Shown in pieces: positions 53,739-62,570 of a stretch of DNA of 64,000 bases. This stretch comes from CAVTPD01 sp963736575 (GTDB lineage Bacteria; Bacteroidota; Bacteroidia; Cytophagales; JAAEPT01): positions 744,001 to 808,000 of the forward strand of contig CAVTPD010000003.1 of NCBI GenBank assembly GCA_963736575.1, read 5' to 3'. Each line of letters starts with the position of its first letter. Within the stretch, counting starts at the first letter, position 1. The position numbers and the translations under genes are program-made. The notes beneath the pieces were generated by a model, which was not told the origin of the DNA, ran no database searches, and saw only the letters and a program-made list of their open reading frames with translations.

Positions 53739-55829
53739 ATGTCTTCTGTTTTCAGCAATAAAATAGAGTTTTTAAAGGGTGTTGGGCCCCAAAAAGCCCA
53801 AGTCCTTAATAAAGAACTCAACATTTTTACCTACGGGGATTTACTACAACATTATCCTTTCCGGTACGACGATCGTTCCGTTTTCACGCCTATTTCTACT
53901 ATTAGAACCGATGAAGTTGCCGTTCAGATAAAAGGCAAAATTAGGATGTCTGAAATTGTGCCCGGACCTAAAAAAAGGCTGGTGGCTTATCTTTATGACG
54001 GTACCGAAGTAATGGAATTGGTCTGGTTTCAAGGAATTAAATTTGTACAACCCAAACTGAAACCGAATATTGAATACGTGGTTTTTGGCAAACCCAGTGT
54101 ATTTAAGGGGAAAGTAAGTATTGTACACCCGGAATTAGAATTTTTTACTCCTGAAATGGAAGGCAATCAAACCTTTCAGCCCGTGTACAACACCACGGAA
54201 TTAATGAAGAAAAAATACATTGACAGCAAGGCATTATCTAAAATGATGGCGCAACTGTTCACGGTAATTTTTAATCATATTCCGGAAACGTTGCCCAACG
54301 GTATTTTAAAAGAATATCGGTTTATTAGTAAGGCCAATGCGCTTAAACAGATTCATTTTCCTGAAAATACTAAGTCCTTAAACCAAGCAAGAGCCAGACT
54401 AAAGTTTGAAGAATTATTCTTTATTCAGCTTAAAATTTTAAAAGAACGAAACAATAAAATTAAGGCCTACAAAGGTTTTGTGTTTGAGCAGATTCCTTTA
54501 GTGACTGAGTTTTACAAAAACCATTTACCCTTCGATTTAACGGGTGCACAAAAACGGGTAATTAAGGAAATCCGAAAAGACTTTATGTCTGGCCAGCAAA
54601 TGAACCGTTTGCTGCAAGGCGATGTGGGAAGTGGTAAAACAATTGTGGCTTTTATTTGCATGTTAATGGCAATTGACAACGGCCACCAAGCGGCTTTAAT
54701 GGCACCTACTGAAATCCTAGCCGGTCAGCATTACAAAGGATTATTGCCCTTTGCAGAGTCCTTGGGGATTTCCATTCAGTTGTTAACGGGTTCTACCAGT
54801 ACTTCGGTAAGGAAACAAATTTACCCAGCTTTACATGATGGTTCTTTACAAATTATTGTAGGAACACATGCTTTGCTGGAAGACAAAGTTCAGTTTAATT
54901 CTTTGGGACTTTGTGTGATTGATGAGCAACACCGTTTTGGTGTAGCACAACGGGCTAAAATGTGGAAGAAGAATACCACCAATCCACCGCATATTTTGGT
55001 GATGACGGCAACGCCAATTCCAAGAACGTTAGCCATGACGCTGTATGGCGATTTACATCTTTCAGTAATTGATGAATTGCCACCAGGTAGAAAACCTATT
55101 GTAACTTCTCACCGTTACGATGAATCTCGCTTGGCTGTTTTTGGGTTTCTAAAAAAAGAACTGGCCAAAGGCCGACAAGCTTATATTGTTTATCCGCTAA
55201 TTGAAGAATCCCAAAAATCGGATTTAAAAGATTTAATGGACGGTTACGAAAGTGTAGCCCGTGCTTTCCCGAAAGCGCAGATTAGTATTGTACACGGCAA
55301 AATGAAACCGGCCGATAAGGATTACGAGATGCAGCGTTTTGTAAAAGGTGAAACCCACATTATGGTCGCCACTACGGTTATTGAAGTAGGCGTTAATGTC
55401 CCAAATGCTTCTATAATGGTGATTGAGAATGCAGAGCGTTTTGGACTGGCTCAGTTGCATCAATTACGCGGAAGGGTAGGTAGAGGGGCCGAACAATCGT
55501 ATTGTGTGTTGATGACCAAATACGAGCTTTCTAAAGATGCCCGCACCCGTATGGAAACCATGGTAAGAACCAACGATGGTTTTGAAATTGCCGATGTAGA
55601 TTTAAAACTCCGTGGCCCGGGGGATTTAAGCGGAACGCAGCAAAGTGGTGTCTTGGATTTATTATTAGCCGACTTATCCAAAGACGCTAAAATTTTGGAA
55701 CATGCTCGGGAAAAAGCCAATGCTATTTTAACGGAAGACGCTAACCTGCAAAAACCTGAAAACGCCGTTATTAGAAAACATATTGAATCGCTCCCGAAAA
55801 GCTCGGTGAATTGGGGGAGGATTAGTTAG
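53739..55829 (+). CDS. recG: ATP-dependent DNA helicase RecG
   Basis: RecG drives branch migration at stalled forks. 696 residues: N-terminal wedge/OB domain (LKGVGPQKAQVLNKELNI, HYPFRYDDRS), then SF2 helicase with Walker A GDVGSGKT, DEQH box VIDEQHRFGV, motif III MTATPIPRTLAMTL, and motif VI QLRGRVGRG. The C-terminal DLKLRGPGDLSGTQQSG is diagnostic for RecG. No gaps seen. 3 bp after gldD; end of the conserved block. Confidence 0.97.
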   Translation: MSSVFSNKIEFLKGVGPQKAQVLNKELNIFTYGDLLQHYPFRYDDRSVFTPISTIRTDEVAVQIKGKIRMSEIVPGPKKRLVAYLYDGTEVMELVWFQGIKFVQPKLKPNIEYVVFGKPSVFKGKVSIVHPELEFFTPEMEGNQTFQPVYNTTELMKKKYIDSKALSKMMAQLFTVIFNHIPETLPNGILKEYRFISKANALKQIHFPENTKSLNQARARLKFEELFFIQLKILKERNNKIKAYKGFVFEQIPLVTEFYKNHLPFDLTGAQKRVIKEIRKDFMSGQQMNRLLQGDVGSGKTIVAFICMLMAIDNGHQAALMAPTEILAGQHYKGLLPFAESLGISIQLLTGSTSTSVRKQIYPALHDGSLQIIVGTHALLEDKVQFNSLGLCVIDEQHRFGVAQRAKMWKKNTTNPPHILVMTATPIPRTLAMTLYGDLHLSVIDELPPGRKPIVTSHRYDESRLAVFGFLKKELAKGRQAYIVYPLIEESQKSDLKDLMDGYESVARAFPKAQISIVHGKMKPADKDYEMQRFVKGETHIMVATTVIEVGVNVPNASIMVIENAERFGLAQLHQLRGRVGRGAEQSYCVLMTKYELSKDARTRMETMVRTNDGFEIADVDLKLRGPGDLSGTQQSGVLDLLLADLSKDAKILEHAREKANAILTEDANLQKPENAVIRKHIESLPKSSVNWGRIS

Positions 55830-56204
55830 GATTTGGGGTAAGTATAAGTGAAAGAAGTATCTGAAGGAAAAGATTCGTTAAACGAATTTTACATTTTTTT
55901 CTATTGTTTCTATTGCCTTTTCTAGCTTATGAAGAAGTATCTTAAAAGATTCATTACGAAGGGTATGATGTTTTAAACTTTTCTTATCCCTTATTTTTAT
56001 AATTAAGGCCTTCAAAAAATCCTTTTCTGGATAGATTTCAGAAAAAATATTCGACCTATATCTGTATTCAAAATAAAATGCTAATTCAACTATCTCTTCA
56101 TTTGATAATTTTTTTAAAATATTCCAGAATTTACTAATTGGAAACTTATTCCAGTAAGATTTGAAATATATTAGACTTTCTTTATCCTTTGCTTGTTGTA
56201 GAAA

Positions 56205-56212
56205 TAACCGAA
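56205..56212. repeat. Left 8-bp target duplication of the IS element
   Basis: TAACCGAA, repeated exactly at 57213-57220. The 8-bp length is the known target-site duplication of IS1595-family transposition. Confidence 0.9.
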
Positions 56213-57212
56213 TATGCTCATCCGTAATTATACCAGTCCGCAGATTGGTTGCGTAGCTTAGACCTAACTTGGTCATAAAAATCAATGCTATGAACATATT
56301 AGAATTTGTTGATATATTTCCAGATGAGATCAGTTGTAAACTACATTTTAAACAAGTTAGAGAAACCCAAGGAGTGGTTTGCAAAAAATGTAAAAGCCAC
56401 AAGCATTATTGGTTAAAAGCTAAATATCAGTGGCAATGTGCCCATTGTGGATTTAGAACAACTCTTAAAAGCGGTACAATACTGGAAAGCAGTAACCTTC
56501 CTTTTAGAAAATGGTTTCTGGCTATGATGTTTATGAGTTTTTCTAAGAAAGGAATATCTGCCTGTGAACTTCAACGACAACTCAACCACTCCCGCTATGA
56601 AAGTATCTGGAATATGATGCATAAAATTCGAGAAGCCATGGGTAAAAGAGATGACCTATATCAATTGCATGGAATGATTGAGTTTGATGAAGGTTATTTT
56701 GAAGTAGCTCATAAAAAGGGAAAGAAACTTAAACGAGGAAAAGGAAGCCAGAAGCAAAAAAATATAGCTACCATGGTTGAATCTACCCCGTTGGAAAACC
56801 CTGAAACAGGTGTTAAAACCAAACATTGCAGGTACTATAAAATGAAAGTTTTGGATACTCAAAAATCAGAAAGTATAAATAAAGTCATTAAGGAAAATTT
56901 GAGTGAATTGGCTATCGTATTTTCAGATAAAAGTAAAAGTTATGTAGATATAGCTGATTTTGTAGAAGGACACTACAGCGTGAAATCAGACAAAGAAACT
57001 ACTAATGATACTTTAAAGTGGGTACACATCGCTATTTCTAATGCAAAGAGGAACTTCTTAGGTGTTTACCACAAGATCAGCGGTAAAAACCTTCAGAATT
57101 ACATAAATGAATTTTGCTATAAGCTAAACAGAAGATATTTTGGAGAAAACCTTTTCAAAAGGCTCTTAATTGCTGTTTCCTATCCATACTGGCAACATTG
57201 CGGATAAGCATA
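56213..57212 (+). mobile_element. IS1595-family insertion sequence, 1,000 bp
   Basis: Bounded by imperfect terminal inverted repeats: left 56213-56237 (TATGCTCATCCGTAAT...CCAGT) and right 57188-57212 (its complement reads TATGCTTATCCGCAAT...CCAGT), about 20 of 25 positions matching. Flanked by the 8-bp direct repeat TAACCGAA. It contains one transposase gene with stop inside the right repeat. The element looks complete, and its transposase is in frame, so it may still be active. Confidence 0.93.
56290..57207 (+). CDS. IS1595-family (ISXO2-like) transposase
   Basis: About 305 residues from ATG 56290; an in-frame start at 56269 is possible. The N-terminal zinc ribbon has two CxxC pairs (VVCKKCKSHKHYWL and WQCAHCGFRTTLKSG), then the family segment SSNLPFRKWFLAMMFMSFSK, and the DDE core with EFDEGYFEVAHKKG, VFSDKSKSYVDIAD (second Asp) and HIAISNAKRNFLGVYH (Asn in the last acidic position region, as often seen in ISXO2/IS1595 proteins). 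It ends inside the right terminal repeat. It inserts the IS by a DDE mechanism with an 8-bp duplication. Confidence 0.94.
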   Translation: MNILEFVDIFPDEISCKLHFKQVRETQGVVCKKCKSHKHYWLKAKYQWQCAHCGFRTTLKSGTILESSNLPFRKWFLAMMFMSFSKKGISACELQRQLNHSRYESIWNMMHKIREAMGKRDDLYQLHGMIEFDEGYFEVAHKKGKKLKRGKGSQKQKNIATMVESTPLENPETGVKTKHCRYYKMKVLDTQKSESINKVIKENLSELAIVFSDKSKSYVDIADFVEGHYSVKSDKETTNDTLKWVHIAISNAKRNFLGVYHKISGKNLQNYINEFCYKLNRRYFGENLFKRLLIAVSYPYWQHCG

Positions 57213-57220
57213 TAACCGAA
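57213..57220. repeat. Right 8-bp target duplication of the IS element
   Basis: TAACCGAA, identical to 56205-56212. It lies in the NTPase reading frame at the Phe-Arg-Leu codons, which is why removal of the IS restores the frame exactly. Confidence 0.9.
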
Positions 57221-58791
57221 AATCGTTTTCCAATATTTCAAATAACTTGTTAGCATTGTTTAATATTTCTATTTCTTTAATCCTTTGATTAACCTCTTCA
57301 CATTTATTAATTAAGTCCTCCAAATCTTCACGATTATCTATAAAATCGGTATTCAAATGAATTCTTAAAAATTCGTTGTATCGAAAATTTTTGATGTTTG
57401 TTTCAATACTTTTCATTAATCGATTCTTTAATCTTTCAAGATCATATTGTAAAACATTATTAAATCTTGTAGCAAAATGAAAAACTACTGGTATATCTTT
57501 TAATGAGTATTTTCCCTGACAAGCATAATTAATAAGCTTATTGGTTTTCATTTTATATTCTGAATCACTGAGAGAAAGACAATCGAAATATCTTAATTTA
57601 TCAAAAACCTCAATATGTGCTGGCCTTACACCATTTTCAGATGGGAAATGATCATTAATTTCTTTCCATAACAAGTTAAGATCAAATTTATGATTACATG
57701 TTACTAAGTTTAATATAGAGTCATAATACTTGTAGTCTCTATTTAGAAAATATTTTTCAAGAAATATTGTAATGAAATCCTTTTTAGTATCTGAGTTATC
57801 ACGAGTTTCTAAAATTCCTGAAATTGGACTTACATATCCGCTTTTAAGTGATTCTAAATTATCTTCATGAAGATCTCCAGATTTGAATTCAAAACAAATC
57901 GCAAAAGTATATTTTAACACTGATTCAAGTATTTCATCAAAATTATTTTCGAAAAGTCCTTCTTGTTTTTTAAGAATTAATTGTGAAAAAATGTATTTAA
58001 AGTTCTCAAGAAAATAAATTAAGCTTCTAAAATTGTTCTCATTTAAAAAAACCAACTCTAATATTATGTTTTTGTTAGATACTAGAAACTCATGATACGT
58101 AGTATTTTCAGTATTGTCATATCTTTGATTTATTATTGAGAGAAAAGTCTTTTCGACATCTGGTTTAAATTCTAGACTGACACCAATAACCTTTTCTTTT
58201 AAGGTTCTATATTTTTTGTCTTTTAGTAATTGATTTTCGTTTGCTATGATTAAGATTTTGGCATTGTTATTTTCAACTAATGAGTTAATAAATCCAAAAA
58301 ACTCTTGATTATTGAATGTGTGATTTTTCCTATCAACATCATCAAAGCATATCACAATCCTATCGAAGTTTATTAGTGATGCACCGTTATCATAATCTTT
58401 CAAATAATCTTCAATAGCACCAGCTCCAAGAATGCTCAAGGCTCCTCTAGATATTGATTTGATAATTCTAGAAGAGAATTTTAGATCACCATTTTTATTT
58501 AATTGAAGGAATGACAGAAAAATCTGAGCTTGTAATTCATCAATATTCTTTATACCGAAAAGTGATATATGTACAGGAATTAAAGGCTTTCCGTTTGAAG
58601 TTTTTTTAACTATAAATTCATTTATTTCGTTTTTGTAAAAATAGGTTTTACCTATGCCATAATTACCTTTAATAATTACAGCATAGTTTGATTCAATTGA
58701 TAAGTACTTATCTAGATAATCAATTACATATGAATCCATAAACAAAGATATAAACTTTTCATTGGCAACATAAAATCACTCTATCTATCTC

Positions 58792-58817
58792 GCGCAAGTG
58801 TTTTTTAACTTGTGCGC
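58792..58817. repeat. Palindromic repeat, family B, copy 2
   Basis: GCGCAAGTG, TTTTTTAA, then CTTGTGCGC: the longest perfect stem of the family (9 bp). It lies between the divergent NTPase and 58843 genes. Confidence 0.75.
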
Positions 58818-58842
58818 TTGATCTAACTCAGTTACTTATATT

Positions 58843-59313
58843 ATGAAAATTAAAGACCTTTTGCATAAAAATATATATGCATTTTTTGCTAAAAAAATAG
58901 AAGCTACTTATCATTCCGGAGAGTATTCTTTGAGTCTTTATGGAGATGTAAAGATAGCCTTCAGAAAATTTAAAAAAATATTGTCGCTATCAGTAATAGA
59001 GACAGAAATTGAAGACGTATACTCAATTGAACTAAAAGAACTGGTACAAGAAGAATATTATAACGATTTTGATCTGTGTAAATATCATCTTTTTCCGACT
59101 GAAGAAATTAACGGAATAATACTTTACGGAAGTAAAACAGACCATTCCAGAGCAGATGTAATTGAATTAATTATTATTAATTTGAAGAGTTATCAAATAT
59201 GTATTTATCCAGATTGTAGTCCGTTTAATGGTATAAACATTAGTGTTGACGAAACTTTTTTATTGGAGAAAAAATTATCTGCTGAACTTATTTTGCTGCA
59301 GGGAATATCATAA
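58843..59313 (+). CDS. Hypothetical soluble protein beside the NTPase
   Basis: 156 residues without signal or membrane segment, rich in Ile, Leu, Glu and Lys, with the segments HSGEYSLSLYGDVKIAFRKF and EEINGIILYGSKTDHSRADV. The Arg/His content suggests a compact alpha/beta protein but I recognise no family. It is flanked on both sides by family B palindromes (58792 and 59325) and is divergent from the interrupted NTPase, so it may have come with it. Base composition is more AT-rich than the housekeeping genes nearby, which hints at transfer. Confidence 0.55.
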   Translation: MKIKDLLHKNIYAFFAKKIEATYHSGEYSLSLYGDVKIAFRKFKKILSLSVIETEIEDVYSIELKELVQEEYYNDFDLCKYHLFPTEEINGIILYGSKTDHSRADVIELIIINLKSYQICIYPDCSPFNGINISVDETFLLEKKLSAELILLQGIS

Positions 59314-59324
59314 CTCTATTTAGT

Positions 59325-59345
59325 ACAAGTGAAAAACACTTGCGC
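59325..59345. repeat. Palindromic repeat, family B, copy 3
   Basis: ACAAGTG, A-run, then CACTTGCGC, followed by TAGAG as in copy 4. Located 12 bp after the stop of the 58843 gene. Confidence 0.75.
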
Positions 59346-59455
59346 TAGAGTGGGGCATATTAATTTTATCATCCATAAGCAATAACTTGTAATAAATCAT
59401 GCAAAACCTACGCTATAGTCAAAAGACCAACGATTGGAAACAAAAACTGTAATTT

Positions 59456-60133
59456 ATGAGAATATCTAAAACCTTGTTTCCACTGTTAAATGAGTTAAAA
59501 GAAAACAACAACCGAGAGTGGTTTTCTGAAAACAAAACCCGTTTTCAGAATGAAGACAAAGCGTTAAAATTGGTTTTGAATGAAATTACGGATGCACTAA
59601 ATACCTTTGACGAGATTGAAAAAATGAAAGTGTTTCGTATTTACCGAGATGTGCGGTTTAGTAAAAACAAACTTCCATACAAAACCAACCGAAGTGTCAA
59701 CTGGATTAGGGCAGGTGCACACCGCCGTGGAAGTTATTATTTACAGCTAGAGCCCGGTAATTCTTTTATTGCCTGTGGATTTTTTCAGCCCAATCCGGCA
59801 GATTTACTGCGCATAAGAAGAGAATTTGAAACTAATGATACAGAAATTAGAGAGATTCTACAACAACCCGATTTCCAAAAAGCTTTTGGTGGGTTTGATA
59901 CTTCGGACCAAGTAAAAACTGCTCCAAAAGGCTTTGATAAAGATCACGAAGCCATAGATTTGATTAAGAACAAAAACTTCTTTGTAGCCCATTATTTTAA
60001 TGACGAAGAAGTCTTATCATCAAATTTCACAGAAAAAGTAGTTCAGCATTTTAAATTGGTAGAGCATTTTTTCAGATACATGAGTGATGTTCTTACTACC
60101 GACTTAAACGGTGTTTCTTTACTAGAAGATTGA
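59456..60133 (+). CDS. DUF2461 protein
   Basis: 225 residues matching DUF2461 (TIGR02453): NNREWFSENKTRFQNEDKAL near the N-terminus, FRIYRDVRFSKNKLPYKTN, a middle AHRRGSYYLQLEPGNSFIAC and the GFFQPNPADLLRIRR segment. No signal peptide. The function is not known; it is widespread. A 17-codon frame ends 3 bp upstream and may be a leftover of a neighbouring gene. Palindromic family B repeats stand on both sides (59325 and 60182). Confidence 0.92.
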   Translation: MRISKTLFPLLNELKENNNREWFSENKTRFQNEDKALKLVLNEITDALNTFDEIEKMKVFRIYRDVRFSKNKLPYKTNRSVNWIRAGAHRRGSYYLQLEPGNSFIACGFFQPNPADLLRIRREFETNDTEIREILQQPDFQKAFGGFDTSDQVKTAPKGFDKDHEAIDLIKNKNFFVAHYFNDEEVLSSNFTEKVVQHFKLVEHFFRYMSDVLTTDLNGVSLLED

Positions 60134-60181
60134 TTTGTTATATATCCCTGGTAATGCTTAAATAATTAAACCTTTAAGTGT

Positions 60182-60204
60182 GCACAAGTGAAAAACACTT
60201 GCGC
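60182..60204. repeat. Palindromic repeat, family B, copy 4
   Basis: GCACAAGTG, A-run, then CACTTGCGC, followed by TAGAAC. Nearly identical to copy 3, 860 bp away, so the DUF2461 gene is framed by two copies. Confidence 0.78.
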
Positions 60205-60316
60205 TAGAACGGGTTTAAATTTTATGGTTACATGCATTAGAAATGGTGAATTAAAAGGGCCTTGTAAACTTTACTTCTCATTTTTTGTTAGCTAGTAAAT
60301 ACTAAGCTATAAAGTT

Positions 60317-61567
60317 ATGGAAAGCACTTTAGGGATCCTTTTAGACGGTTACACTTACTTTTCTACAAAATTTAACCAAAACAACACAGATATTTTTAAA
60401 ACGCGTCTTTTACTTAAAAAAACCATTGCCATTCGCGGACAAGAAGCGGCTAAAGTTTTTTACGACCAAGATAAATTTATAAGAGAGGGCGCTACACCAA
60501 AACGATTTCAGAAAACATTATTTGGTGAAGGTGGTGTGCAAGGTTTAGATAATGAAGAACACCTACACCGTAAAGAATTATTTATGCAGTGTATGTCTAA
60601 AGATTCTATATTAAAACTTAACCTCCTTTTTGAAGATAATTGGAAACAAGCTATGCAAGAATGGAAGGCAGCTTCTTCTATTCTATTGTTTAAAGAAGTA
60701 GAAGAGGTTTTAACCAAGTCGGCTTGTGAATGGATCCAAATTCCACTAAAAGAAGAAGAAATAGAATTACGGAAAAACCAACTTTCCCTTATGATTGATT
60801 CTGCCGGAGCAATTGGAGTGCGTCATTATAACGGAAGAGTAGCAAGAGATAAAGGTGAAAAATGGTTGGAAAAAATTATAGAAGAGACCAGAAATTACAA
60901 ACTGAATACTGAAAAAGATTCTATTTTACATGCTTTTTGTTTTCACCGAAATATTAAAGGCGAATTATTAGACAAAAATATTGTTGCGGTAGAACTTCTA
61001 AATCTTGTTCGTCCAATTGTAGCTATAGCCCGTTATATTGTTTTTTCGGCTTTAGCCCTTCATCAAAACCCAGAATATGAAGAAAAGCTTAAAAATGGAC
61101 CCGAAGAATTATACCGAAATTTTGTTCAGGAAGTAAGACGCTTTTATCCTTTCTTCCCTTTTGTAGCAGCAAAAGTAAAACACGATTTTCAGTGGAAAAA
61201 AATTGAGTTTCCAGAAGGTACACGGGTACTTTTAGATTTATACGCCACCAATCATGACGATAGAGTTTGGGAAAAACCCTATGAATTTAATCCCGAACGT
61301 TTTAAAAACTGGAACCAAAGCCCTTTCAATTTTATTCCACAGGGTGGTGGAGATCATTATCACAATCACCGTTGTGCCGGGGAATGGATAACCATTCAAT
61401 TAACCCAAACTGCGTTACAGTTTCTAATTGAAAAGATGGATTATACAGTTCCGAATCAAGATTTAGCCATAAGTAAAAATCGGTTTCCTGCTATTCCTAA
61501 AAGCCGTTTTATTATTTCTTTTAACAAAGTGATCAATGAAATAAATACCTCCTTAGAAAAAGTTTAA
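60317..61567 (+). CDS. Cytochrome P450, CYP152-like peroxygenase
   Basis: 416 residues. The heme-thiolate loop is FIPQGGGDHYHNHRCAGEWI with the proximal Cys in HRCAGE. ExxR-type motif VQEVRRFYPFFPF and NPERFKNWN are in place. In the I-helix the usual acid-alcohol pair is absent and LVRPIVAIARY gives the Arg-Pro pair characteristic of CYP152 enzymes, which use hydrogen peroxide to hydroxylate fatty acids (P450BSbeta type) or form terminal alkenes. No redox partner gene is nearby, consistent with peroxygenase chemistry. Alone in the genome neighbourhood. Confidence 0.9.
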   Translation: MESTLGILLDGYTYFSTKFNQNNTDIFKTRLLLKKTIAIRGQEAAKVFYDQDKFIREGATPKRFQKTLFGEGGVQGLDNEEHLHRKELFMQCMSKDSILKLNLLFEDNWKQAMQEWKAASSILLFKEVEEVLTKSACEWIQIPLKEEEIELRKNQLSLMIDSAGAIGVRHYNGRVARDKGEKWLEKIIEETRNYKLNTEKDSILHAFCFHRNIKGELLDKNIVAVELLNLVRPIVAIARYIVFSALALHQNPEYEEKLKNGPEELYRNFVQEVRRFYPFFPFVAAKVKHDFQWKKIEFPEGTRVLLDLYATNHDDRVWEKPYEFNPERFKNWNQSPFNFIPQGGGDHYHNHRCAGEWITIQLTQTALQFLIEKMDYTVPNQDLAISKNRFPAIPKSRFIISFNKVINEINTSLEKV

Positions 61568-61602
61568 TGACATTTTAAAAAACGAAAAGTCCGCGTTAGA
61601 TC

Positions 61603-61632
61603 TATAGCCCATGGTTTAAACCATAGGCTATA
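61603..61632. repeat. Palindromic repeat, family A, copy 4
   Basis: A 30-base near-perfect palindrome: TATAGCCCATGGTTT then AAACCATAGGCTATA, one mismatched pair. The best copy of the family. It lies in the 127-bp gap between the P450 and cupin genes. Confidence 0.75.
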
Positions 61633-61694
61633 AAGTTACAGCTGTCCCAAACATATAGAGTGCCGTTTATTAAAACATTTTTTAACTTGCTTTC

Positions 61695-62198
61695 ATGACT
61701 ACCGAAATCGAAAAGCTAATCCAACAACTAGAATTACAACCCCATCCGGAAGGCGGTTATTTTAAAGAAACCTACCGAAGTGAAGGTTTTATTCCAAAAG
61801 ACAGTTTAGGAAACAAGTATACGGGACCAAGAAATTATTCTACCTGTATTTATTTCTTGCTGACATCCGATACGTTTTCGGCATTTCATAAAATACAGCA
61901 AGATGAGTTTTGGCATTTTTACAAAGGTTCAACCATAGATTTACATATGATTTCCCCGGAAGGAAAACATTCTAAAGTAGTTATTGGGAACGATATTGAA
62001 AACGGAGAGATTCCTCAGTTTGTAGTACCGGGCGGTTATTGGTTCGGTGGAAAAGTAACCGCAAAAGACAGTTTTGCCTTGGTAGGGTGTACGGTTTCCC
62101 CTGGTTTTGATTTTGCGGATTTCACGTTGGCTGAACGTGAAAAGCTAATTCAAGAATTTCCGCAGCATAAAAGTATTATTGAAGTGTTAACGAGGTGA
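61695..62198 (+). CDS. DUF985 cupin protein
   Basis: 167 residues with the family opening LIQQLELQPHPEGGYFKETY and RNYSTCIYFLLTSDTFSAFH, then the cupin core WHFYKGSTIDLHMISPEGK and the second motif VVPGGYWFGGKV with CTVSPGFDFADFTLAERE. DUF985 cupins are soluble, bind a metal or sugar-like ligand, and are of unknown reaction. It overlaps the next gene by 4 bp. Confidence 0.93.
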   Translation: MTTEIEKLIQQLELQPHPEGGYFKETYRSEGFIPKDSLGNKYTGPRNYSTCIYFLLTSDTFSAFHKIQQDEFWHFYKGSTIDLHMISPEGKHSKVVIGNDIENGEIPQFVVPGGYWFGGKVTAKDSFALVGCTVSPGFDFADFTLAEREKLIQEFPQHKSIIEVLTR

Positions 62199-62542
62199 AG
62201 AAAGTTATAAAAATATTCGGCTTTAGTTTTATTTTAATAATCGTAATAGTTAGCGCTCATTACTACGGATTTTTTACACGCTACAATTATTTAACAGCAA
62301 AATGGGATGCCTTTAACGGTAATTATCAAATTCTGGTTTTTGGCGAGCCTGATATAACAAGATTATTCACCGAAAAAGAAAAACAAGCCTTTAAAGTGCA
62401 GTATGGATATCACTATAATAGAGTAGCGGGTTGTTCTGTTACCCAATCAGAATATAATGGAATAGAAAACTACAACAGGGTAATGGAGGAAGAAATTTCC
62501 GCCATCGTTTGTGTCCTCACAAATGATCTTGGTTTGTTTTAG
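62195..62542 (+). CDS. Hypothetical membrane-anchored protein
   Basis: 115 residues. It starts with GTG inside the cupin stop region (4-bp overlap). An N-terminal helix (about 5-22, IFGFSFILIIVIVSAHYY) and a periplasmic part with the run NYQILVFGEPDITRLFTEKE, GYHYNRVAGCSVTQSE. I recognise no family. Coupled to the DUF985 cupin gene. Confidence 0.6.
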   Translation: MKKVIKIFGFSFILIIVIVSAHYYGFFTRYNYLTAKWDAFNGNYQILVFGEPDITRLFTEKEKQAFKVQYGYHYNRVAGCSVTQSEYNGIENYNRVMEEEISAIVCVLTNDLGLF

Positions 62543-62570
62543 TGTTGGTACAGAAACGAGTGGTTAAGTT

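Larger units (their letters stand above)
55878..58745 (-). pseudogene. KAP-like P-loop NTPase gene interrupted by IS1595-type element
   Basis: The 5' part (58745 to 57213) encodes a P-loop NTPase: Walker A KGNYGIGKTYF at about 27-34 and Walker B RIVICFDDVDRK, with a long helical region after it. Its frame ends in the IS end with YAYPQCCQYG, which is IS sequence. The 3' part (56212 to 55878) reads FLQQAKDKESLIYFKSYWNK on to EKAIETIEKNVKFV and a stop. Cutting out 56213-57212 and one 8-bp duplication joins ENDFRL to FLQQAKDK in frame, giving a protein of about 620 residues. The KAP family groups membrane-linked and defence-linked NTPases; a phage-defence role is possible but unproven. As found, it is interrupted and probably non-functional. 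Confidence 0.88.

Noticed and set aside
55878..56402. A single 174-residue gene across the left end of the IS element
   Set aside because: Its first half is antisense to the transposase and IS end; only the last 108 residues belong to the interrupted NTPase.
59399..59452. A 17-codon frame ending 3 bp before the DUF2461 gene
   Set aside because: Too short to support; it may be the tail of a lost gene or a leader, but nothing distinguishes these.
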